DNA of 10,989 nt from JAVBNW01 sp031551255 (GTDB lineage: Bacteria; Bacillota; Clostridia; Christensenellales; UBA1750): assembly GCA_031551255.1 (NCBI GenBank), contig JAVBNW010000077.1, forward strand, positions 1 through 10,989, written 5' to 3'. Every line of letters begins with the position of its first letter. The first letter of the stretch is position 1. A program made the position numbers and the translations under genes. Below, piece by piece: positions 7,301 through 10,989 of this stretch. The notes below the pieces were generated by a model that worked only from the letters and a program-made list of their open reading frames with translations, made no database searches and had not been told where the DNA came from.

Positions 7301-7433
7301 CAGGGGTGCCTACGGATTGCAGCTCCACGCGCACCGTGCTGTTCTCGGCCGCCTCGGCGACCGGCGCGGGCAAGCTGAAGCTCGCGAGCAGGAGCAAAAC
7401 GACCGCTAGGGCGGTTGCAAACGTTCTTCGCAT
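4383..7433 (-). CDS. Secreted SpoIID/LytB-domain wall protein with six SH3-like repeats
   Basis: 1016 residues. A signal peptide (1-29: MRR, a hydrophobic core, then an AEA-type cleavage site) sends it out of the cell. The SpoIID/LytB region runs from about 110 to 460. It includes VRSEMSDAFPLEALKSQAVA (150-169) with the Glu (153) aligned to the catalytic Glu of SpoIID glycan-strand lytic transglycosylases, and GHGVGLSQRGA (423-433). A Gly/Ser-rich stretch (about 332-381) interrupts this domain. Six SH3-like repeats follow at about 491-546, 572-632, 723-779, 804-864, 881-943 and 960-1016, most with LNVRSGP-like signatures. A Thr/Pro-rich linker (636-721) contains two TATPTPTP units. The protein has no cysteine. 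It probably binds and trims peptidoglycan. GAGGAGG lies seven bases before the ATG at 7433; an ATG at 7436 is also possible. A sporulation role is not shown by context. Confidence 0.92.
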   Translation of the reverse strand: MRRTFATALAVVLLLLASFSLPAPVAEAAENSTVRVELQSVGTPASVSLQINGQYSISGRSDIALQSGGDYVITNSGGSLLLSGAGISGSVSVGSSITFLGYQSVPGGSGYIYLRDVMRSYLGDMVFSAYSGGVRVVNHVFIEDYVIGVVRSEMSDAFPLEALKSQAVAARTYVYKSLSGGSDRDIGDTDADQVYRGYKSSESNVLRAVEETKNMVLTYNGAAFITYYGASNGGQVETIANRFPTKPTGPYSVMKDDPYDLRNPESRVDTIKVYKNGTISNYSLEQLLRSRMGGYYGSIVGVQSITLSDPRKSGDEPSRYYRSMTFNLVVSDSGGSGGSGSPLGGGWLLGSLGGGFLGGGDSGSSGSGSSGSGGSYSGSGTQRQVTINTQSDLINIISPTYRLSLFTVSESSDAFTIEARRFGHGVGLSQRGAQQMAKEGMGYADILGFYYVGAQLTAKDFVRPSNGGYVAPGTGGYTDPGTGTGTGIGTGKVNATSLNVRASASSSAAKIGSLSNGATVTILSESGDFYAIAYGTTTGYVAKAYIVATMNSGTGTGGTSGTGTGSTSYRTGTIVLAQASSSLNVRSGPTTSSGIVTTVKTGSKVTVTATSGDWSAIQLQSGAAGYVMTKYITLDATPADTSGGGFTATTTPPLVTNTPALGGSTMAGGLGNFMTATPTPTPMSASGKTPGAFDDPSAFYSSSATATPTPTPQSGTGTGSGKTKVSSGTVFLRKEPSTTGEPIAQMGNGVAVVVHGYSGDWYKITASNTYTGWVHKDFLTDLSGNIPSLSGSTGGTGGTASGTQATVVLQTTSSSLNIRSGPGTTYPSAGYLKHGDAITVGAENGEWVAITYNGVSGYIKKQYVSTYAGTTGGSTPASGGATATVKLSGAGSTLNVRSGPGTTYEAVISVAHGSTVTVVGTSGEWSQIVTSGNAKGYVMTKYLSTGSSGSSGGAASTSTATTTGNVHLRQKADKTSTSLGVVSAGTKVTILAKGAEFSQASVNGKTGYISNTYLKF

Positions 7434-7475
7434 CATGTACCTCCTCAGTTGTGGCGACGACACATTAGCGTCCAT

Positions 7476-7504
7476 TTATTACGATCTTATGACGATTGTT
7501 ACAA
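7476..7504 (-). promoter_or_regulatory. Possible promoter of the SpoIID/SH3 gene
   Basis: On the minus strand TTGTAA (7499-7504), 17 bases, then TAATAA (7476-7481). Matches to the SigA consensus are 4 and 3 of 6. The position, after the upstream terminator and about 30 bases before the ribosome site, is sensible. A sporulation sigma factor could also be used; no clear site for one was seen. Confidence 0.3.
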
Positions 7505-7571
7505 CCGATAAGTTCCTAAGAAATGAACAAACTTCCTGCCTTTGGCTGGAAGAAGGAGGCGTCTCACAACT

Positions 7572-7600
7572 AAAAAGGCCTATTTGCCTTGCAACGGCCT
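7572..7600 (-). terminator. Intrinsic terminator of the AI-2E-family gene
   Basis: On the minus strand AGGCC pairs with GGCCT, with an inner TTGC/GCAA stem and a 3-base loop, followed by TTTT. It lies about 37 bases after the stop codon of the AI-2E-family gene and separates it from the SpoIID/SH3 gene. Confidence 0.8.
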
Positions 7601-7636
7601 GTCCCTGATATTTTTTACCCGCCTCTCAACCAACTG

Positions 7637-8623
7637 CTAAAAAACGACCCTGAGAATCAGCACGCAGGGGATGGCGAACACCATGCCCGCAAGCCCGCCC
7701 ATCGAGCCGCCGATGAACAGCGCAACTACGACCACCACGGGGTGCAGATCCGAAGCGTTGGAAAGAATACGCGGCGTGACGAGCATCGATTCGATCTGCT
7801 GCGTCGCGACGACAACGATCAGGCACTTAAGTATCATGCCCCAGCCCTGAGCGGCGGCGAGCAGCACGATGGGGATCGCGCCGAGCACCGGGCCAAAGTA
7901 GGGGATCAGGTTAAAGATCGCCATGAAAAAGCCCATGAGCAGCCAGGAGGGCAGCCCGGCAATCAACAGGCCTATGGCGGTTAATACGCCCGTGATCAGC
8001 GAAATGACGACCTGCCCGCGGACGTACTGGCCGATCGCCTCCCTCGAGCCCGCCGCCACCGACAGCACGAGCGAGCGGGCGCGCGAGGGCACGAGCCTTT
8101 CTATAAAGGAAAAAATTTCTTGTCTATCGCGAAGCAAATAGTACGCCACCACCGGAGACAGAGCCACCCATCCTATGGATCCGAGCCATTGCACCGCGTT
8201 CATAGCACCCTTGCGCAGTCCCTCCAGCACGGTGGCGAGCACGGCCGCCGCCTGTTCCCCGATCGATTGCATCAAATCCTCCGGAAGGCCGATAGCGAGC
8301 AGCTTATCCTGCCATTGCTCTAAAATTTCGCCGGCTTTCTCCCACAGGCCGGGCAGCGCCTCCCCCACCGCCACCGCCTGGCGGATCATCAGCGGCACAA
8401 ACGTCATAAGCCAACCGGCAAACACGCCAAGCAGTATAAAAAAAGCGAGGGCAGCTCCCCATTTTTTCGATAGCCTATCCTCAAAAAAACGCGCGAGCGG
8501 GCTGGCGATGTAGGCGATGGTCGAAGCCAGGAGCAGCAGCGCAAGCAATATCCCCAGAGCCCCGCGCAGATACCAGGCCAGCACCATGATCAGCGCGAGA
8601 AGAACCCATTTCCACGCCTTCAA
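7637..8623 (-). CDS. AI-2E family (PerM/TqsA/YdgG-like) integral membrane protein
   Basis: 328 residues, typical for the AI-2E transporter family (Pfam PF01594), a group of multi-pass membrane proteins linked to export of autoinducer-2 or to Na+/H+ antiport; the substrate here is unknown. Hydrophobic segments lie at about 6-42, 56-80, 150-164, 203-225, 226-258, 263-275 and 294-325. A long amphipathic region (85-145) sits between the second and third. Family marks are YYLLRDR (161-167), YVRGQ (200-204), NLIPYFGPVLGAIP (238-251) and LVTPRILSNASDLHP (281-295). The start is TTG at 8623, supported by a GGGGGAAGG purine run just upstream; the next ATG is at codon 13 and would cut the first helix. 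It sits between two terminators, so it appears to be a single-gene unit. No clear promoter was recognised. Confidence 0.9.
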   Translation of the reverse strand: MKAWKWVLLALIMVLAWYLRGALGILLALLLLASTIAYIASPLARFFEDRLSKKWGAALAFFILLGVFAGWLMTFVPLMIRQAVAVGEALPGLWEKAGEILEQWQDKLLAIGLPEDLMQSIGEQAAAVLATVLEGLRKGAMNAVQWLGSIGWVALSPVVAYYLLRDRQEIFSFIERLVPSRARSLVLSVAAGSREAIGQYVRGQVVISLITGVLTAIGLLIAGLPSWLLMGFFMAIFNLIPYFGPVLGAIPIVLLAAAQGWGMILKCLIVVVATQQIESMLVTPRILSNASDLHPVVVVVALFIGGSMGGLAGMVFAIPCVLILRVVF

Positions 8624-8655
8624 CCGCCTTCCCCCTTAGCAAAAATTAAGAATCA

Positions 8656-8699
8656 TGTTAAAAATTAAAGCAAGGACAGGGACGACGCCCTGCCCTTGC
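8656..8699 (-). terminator. Intrinsic terminator after the PRC/small-membrane-protein pair
   Basis: A 12-bp stem with one mismatch (8670-8681 with 8688-8699, GCAAGGGCAGGG against CCCTGTCCTTGC on the minus strand), followed on the minus strand by a T-rich tract (8656-8669). It ends the upstream operon and lies just before the AI-2E-family gene. Confidence 0.88.
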
Positions 8700-8738
8700 A
8701 CCCAACCGGATGGAATGACTGAATCGACGAACCCCACC

Positions 8739-8772
8739 GGAGGCTGCGGCACTGCGCTAGCCGCGCGCCTCC
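8739..8772. repeat. Stable hairpin in the 3' region of the small membrane gene
   Basis: GGAGGC (8739-8744) pairs with GCCTCC (8767-8772), and within it GCGGC pairs with GCCGC around a 9-base loop. No T tract follows on either strand, so it is not an ordinary terminator. It may stabilise the mRNA 3' end ahead of the terminator at 8656-8699. Confidence 0.5.
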
Positions 8773-8795
8773 ATGTTCACGCGCCGCACTAAGCC

Positions 8796-8957
8796 TTACA
8801 GAGGAAAAATCTGTTTGGCGGAGCGGAGTACCTTTTTCCCCTGCGACCTCGCCTTTTTCATAATCATGTTCCGGTAACCGGGTACGGACATCACCGCGGC
8901 CGTAAAACCCAGCATGCCTCCTGCCATCAAGCCCAACACTACCTTGCTGCCTTTCAT
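8796..8957 (-). CDS. Small single-helix membrane protein, function unknown
   Basis: 53 residues from the ATG at 8957. One hydrophobic, Gly/Met-rich segment (about 6-25, VVLGLMAGGMLGFTAAVMSV) is followed by a strongly basic tail (MKKARSQGKKVLRSAK) ending in QIFPL, so one membrane helix with a cationic cytosolic end is likely. The shape is like YtxH-type small envelope peptides, but homology cannot be claimed. This ATG is preferred over an in-frame ATG at 8978 that overlaps the PRC-barrel stop codon, because GGGGG lies eight bases before 8957. It starts 13 bases after the PRC-barrel stop, with its ribosome site in the gap, so the two genes are probably co-transcribed. Confidence 0.72.
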   Translation of the reverse strand: MKGSKVVLGLMAGGMLGFTAAVMSVPGYRNMIMKKARSQGKKVLRSAKQIFPL

Positions 8958-8970
8958 CGCGCTTACCCCC

Positions 8971-9453
8971 TTACGCATCGCTAGCGCGGCGGCCCGGGTC
9001 GTGCCCGGGCGACCGCATAACGGCTATGACGCCGCATGGCCGGATCGTGAACTCGCTCACCCATTCGCGACCGCTGCGCAAATCGTCGACATATCCTTTA
9101 GATATCTCCAGCGCGGCCACGTTCCCCGTGTCCTCTTCGATCATGGCGTCGGTCAGCCAGCCAATCTTCTCTCCATCTACGCTAAACACTCGTATCTGCT
9201 GACTCAGGCACCAGGTGCGCGGCCCTGCGGGCTTTTGCCTCACGGCTGAGACGATCACCGAAACGTCGCCCAACAGCCGGATATCGCCTACCGCTGCATA
9301 CAATTTCTTCGCGCGCAGGCCACGCCCTCTGATCGAGATTCCCTGCATTTGGCGGCCGCCGGCGTGCAGCCATACCTTTTCTACCCTGCCGATGTTTTTA
9401 CCGCTCGATTGCTCGATTACCGGCAGGTTTTGCATTTCCTTCCATGGTTTCAC
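8971..9453 (-). CDS. PRC-barrel domain protein, two tandem units
   Basis: 160 residues with two PRC-barrel-like halves, about 5-75 (LPVIEQSSGKNIGRVEKVWL) and 86-146 (RVFSVDGEKIGWLTDAMIEE). Both start with the pattern V-x-S/E-x-DG/SGK-x-IG-x-V/L typical of the family. PRC barrels are small beta barrels that act as protein- or RNA-binding adaptors, as in RimM or the sporulation protein YlmC. This protein has no catalytic motif and no membrane segment. The first unit is less regular. The start is GTG at 9453, with AGGG nine bases upstream; an ATG at codon 7 would have its purine run too close. The last 15 residues are polar and probably disordered. It is the first gene of a likely pair with the small membrane peptide downstream, which suggests an envelope-associated role, but that is inference. 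Confidence 0.83.
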   Translation of the reverse strand: MKPWKEMQNLPVIEQSSGKNIGRVEKVWLHAGGRQMQGISIRGRGLRAKKLYAAVGDIRLLGDVSVIVSAVRQKPAGPRTWCLSQQIRVFSVDGEKIGWLTDAMIEEDTGNVAALEISKGYVDDLRSGREWVSEFTIRPCGVIAVMRSPGHDPGRRASDA

Positions 9454-9484
9454 GTCTCATCACCCTGGTTTGCGACTTCACGCG

Positions 9485-9513
9485 CTTATCATGCCCGAAG
9501 TTTTGCGCTGCAA
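9485..9513 (-). promoter_or_regulatory. Possible promoter of the PRC-barrel operon
   Basis: On the minus strand TTGCAG (9508-9513), 17 bases, GATAAG (9485-9490). Matches are 3 and 4 of 6. The spacing and the 25-base leader are right, but the boxes are weak. Confidence 0.3.
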
Positions 9514-9586
9514 GCTAGGAAAAACAAAGAAAATGCGCGCAGGCCTGGTAAAATTCCAAAGATCCCGCCGCAAAAAACAAAAGCGG

Positions 9587-9764
9587 TATAGTTACCGAAC
9601 TTCAAAATGAGAACGAGATGAGCGAGAATGTTTTTCGCGCAACAAGGCGAAGAACGCAGGCGTGCCAAGCGCGCTCCACTTCGGCGGAGGCCATACATGC
9701 CTCCCGCGAAGGCGCGAAGCGCCGTACCGCTCAGATGTTCTTATTTGGGGATTCGGCGACTATA
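9587..9764 (+). mobile_element. MITE-like palindromic repeat, copy C, complete
   Basis: 178 bases, the best-preserved copy. The left end is TATAGTTACCGAA; the right end read backwards is TATAGTCGCCGAA. Pairing continues inward (AAATGAGAACGAGATGAGCG against AAATAAGAACATCTGAGCG) for about 45 bases. A central hairpin GGAGGC/GCCTCC lies at 9686-9704. No transposase and no credible protein gene is inside. TATA stands at both ends, in line with insertion at a TA dinucleotide, but the duplicated base pair cannot be told apart from the element end. The right end lies 11 bases before the -35 box of the phosphatase gene. Confidence 0.85.
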
Positions 9765-9775
9765 AAGAACCGCCT

Positions 9776-9804
9776 TTGTCAACATCCTGAAAATATGGTA
9801 TGCT
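9776..9804 (+). promoter_or_regulatory. SigA-type promoter of the HAD phosphatase gene
   Basis: TTGTCA (9776-9781, 5 of 6), a 17-base spacer and TATGCT (9799-9804, 4 of 6). A start near 9811 gives a leader of roughly 90 bases. The stretch 9805-9898 shows no riboswitch fold that I recognise, only a short GC-rich inverted repeat (GCGCCGCGCGGCG) just before the ribosome site. Confidence 0.7.
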
Positions 9805-9898
9805 CCATAGGAACGCGTATGCCAGCCTTAACCTCATTGAGCTCTGTCTTTGGGTTTGATAACCAAACGCGCCGCGCGGCGGCATACAAAGGAGCAGC

Positions 9899-10690
9899 AT
9901 GCTTATGATCGATTTTGCGAATAAAAAGGGCTTTATCTGCGATATGGACGGTGTGATTTACCATGGCAACCACTTGCTGCCCGGCGTGAAAGAATTTTTA
10001 GCATGGCTGGAAGGTAACCATAAGGAATATCTTTTCCTCACCAATTCTTCCGAACGCTCGCCGCGCGAGCTTAAGCAAAAGATGGAAAGGCTCGGCCTTG
10101 CGATCGACGAGCGTCACTTCTACACCAGCGCTTTGGCCACGGCGATGTTCCTGGCGAGCCAGCGGCCCGGAGGCTCGGTTTATGCGATCGGCGAGCCGGG
10201 GCTGATCAACGCGCTGTACGACGCGGGGCTTACGATGAACGAAATATCGCCCGATTATGTAGTGATGGGCGAAACGCATTCCTACAGCTACGAAAAAATC
10301 GAGCGCGCCATTCGCCTGGTATTGGGAGGCGCAAAGTTGATCGGCACGAACCCGGATTTGACCGGCCCGGCTGAAAGCGGCCTCGTACCCGCCACCCGCG
10401 CGCTCATCGCGCCGATCGAGCTTGCCACCGGCAAGCAGGCGTATTATGTCGGCAAGCCCAATCCGCTGATGATGCGCCATGCGCGCAAGCTTCTTGGCGT
10501 CGGGCGCGAGGATACGGTAATCATCGGCGACCGCATGGATACCGACATCATCGCCGGCATTGAAACGGAAATCGACTCGGTGCTTGTGCTCTCGGGGGTC
10601 ACCTCTCCCTCCGAAATCGAAACATTTCCCTACCGTCCCACCACCGTGCTCGCGGGCGTCGGGGACATCGTAAAGCAAGCGCAGGCATAA
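9899..10690 (+). CDS. HAD-superfamily subfamily IIA phosphatase (NagD/p-nitrophenylphosphatase-like)
   Basis: 263 residues, the usual size for HAD-IIA hydrolases, cytosolic Mg-dependent phosphatases that act on nucleotide or sugar phosphates. Motif I is DMDGV (15-19), with Asp15 the nucleophile and Asp17 the acid/base; the N-terminal context GFICDMDGVIYHGN is typical of the NagD group. Motif II is LTNSS (47-51), the conserved Lys is in GKPNP (185-189), and motif III is GDRMDTD (210-216) with the Mg-binding acids. The cap domain lies between about 75 and 180, type C2 as in NagD. The specific substrate cannot be read. GGAG lies four bases before the ATG at 9899 and ten before the ATG at 9905, so the start could be either codon 1 or codon 3. 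It is a single-gene unit with its own promoter and terminator. Confidence 0.93.
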   Translation: MLMIDFANKKGFICDMDGVIYHGNHLLPGVKEFLAWLEGNHKEYLFLTNSSERSPRELKQKMERLGLAIDERHFYTSALATAMFLASQRPGGSVYAIGEPGLINALYDAGLTMNEISPDYVVMGETHSYSYEKIERAIRLVLGGAKLIGTNPDLTGPAESGLVPATRALIAPIELATGKQAYYVGKPNPLMMRHARKLLGVGREDTVIIGDRMDTDIIAGIETEIDSVLVLSGVTSPSEIETFPYRPTTVLAGVGDIVKQAQA

Positions 10691-10712
10691 TTAAGGACGA
10701 CATAACAAAGCA

Positions 10713-10755
10713 AGCGGCGCGGTAGGGTGTCCCCCACCGCGCCGCTTTATTTATT
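10713..10755 (+). terminator. Intrinsic terminator of the HAD phosphatase gene
   Basis: An 11-bp stem, AGCGGCGCGGT (10713-10723) with ACCGCGCCGCT (10736-10746), whose loop can pair further (GGG with CCC). It is followed by TTATTTATT. Confidence 0.92.
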
Positions 10756-10848
10756 ATATAGTTGAAAGTTTTTACTTGAAATGCCGGCCTATCAAATTTT
10801 TTTGAGCAAAATGCGCAAACATGAAGCCTTTATGATAGCTCGGACTTC

Positions 10849-10989
10849 TATAGTCACCGGCCCTGAAAATCCGAACAAAATGAGCGAGCAATTTTTTTGC
10901 CTCCGCGCGGAGACGGAGGGAGGCGTGGCCGGCAGCCACGTCGACCGACGCAGACAATGCGGGGCGGAAAAAGGGCCGCTCAGGTGTTC
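10849..10989 (+). mobile_element. MITE-like palindromic repeat, copy D, cut by the window edge
   Basis: The left end TATAGTCACCGG matches copies A and C, and GAAAAT, ATGAGCGAG and a T run follow at the same spacing. The core GCGTGGC-cggca-GCCACGT (10923-10941) matches the centre of copy B. The last bases, CCGCTCAGGTGTTC, match copy C 9728-9741, so the right terminus is expected about 23 bases beyond the window. A perfect palindrome CTCCGCGCGGAG is at 10901-10912. Copy D thus mixes features of the A/C and B types. Confidence 0.75.

Noticed and set aside
7505..7571. Riboswitch (for example a c-di-AMP type) ahead of the SpoIID/SH3 gene
   Set aside because: The space between the upstream terminator and the start codon is short and shows no conserved riboswitch core that I can recognise.
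9215..9610. 131-codon plus-strand frame opposite the PRC-barrel gene
   Set aside because: Antisense shadow that runs into the repeat end, with no ribosome site or domain.
10756..10785. TATAGTTGAAAG after the phosphatase terminator as a fifth repeat end
   Set aside because: Only the first seven bases match. The CAAAA and GAGCGAG blocks are missing and no matching right end is seen before copy D.

Overview
The window looks like chromosomal DNA from a GC-rich member of the Clostridia or a related Bacillota lineage. The reasons are strong GGAGG-type ribosome binding sites, short intergenic gaps, intrinsic hairpin-plus-T terminators, SigA-like promoters, and a SpoIID/LytB-family wall enzyme with bacterial SH3 domains. 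The genus cannot be fixed from this sequence alone. Eight protein genes are supported. No rRNA, tRNA, CRISPR array, transposase or phage gene is visible.

Layout. 113-1258 (-) is a MalY/PatB-type PLP C-S lyase. It is divergent from argS (1374-3077, +) and their promoters overlap. argS ends in a short structured 3' region and a strong terminator. A small P-loop kinase (3257-3823, -) converges on that terminator. From about 3848 to 4286 there is a non-coding block made of one palindromic repeat nested inside another. Next is a long secreted wall protein (4383-7433, -): signal peptide, SpoIID domain with a Gly/Ser-rich insertion, then six SH3-like repeats. Behind it on the same strand lie an AI-2E-family membrane protein (7637-8623), a 53-residue one-helix membrane peptide (8796-8957) and a PRC-barrel protein (8971-9453). 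A second complete palindromic repeat (9587-9764) abuts the promoter of a HAD-IIA phosphatase (9899-10690, +). A fourth repeat copy starts at 10849 and runs off the right edge.

The genes look like housekeeping and envelope functions in small independent units, not one pathway. The only probable two-gene operon is the PRC-barrel gene plus the small membrane peptide. The most unusual content is the dispersed repeat family. Four copies share TATAGTC-type inverted ends, fold back along their length and contain no transposase gene. They fit a miniature inverted-repeat transposable element (MITE) family with probable TA target duplications. One copy has been split by another, and two copies abut the 5' ends of genes, where their outward-reading ends resemble -10 boxes.
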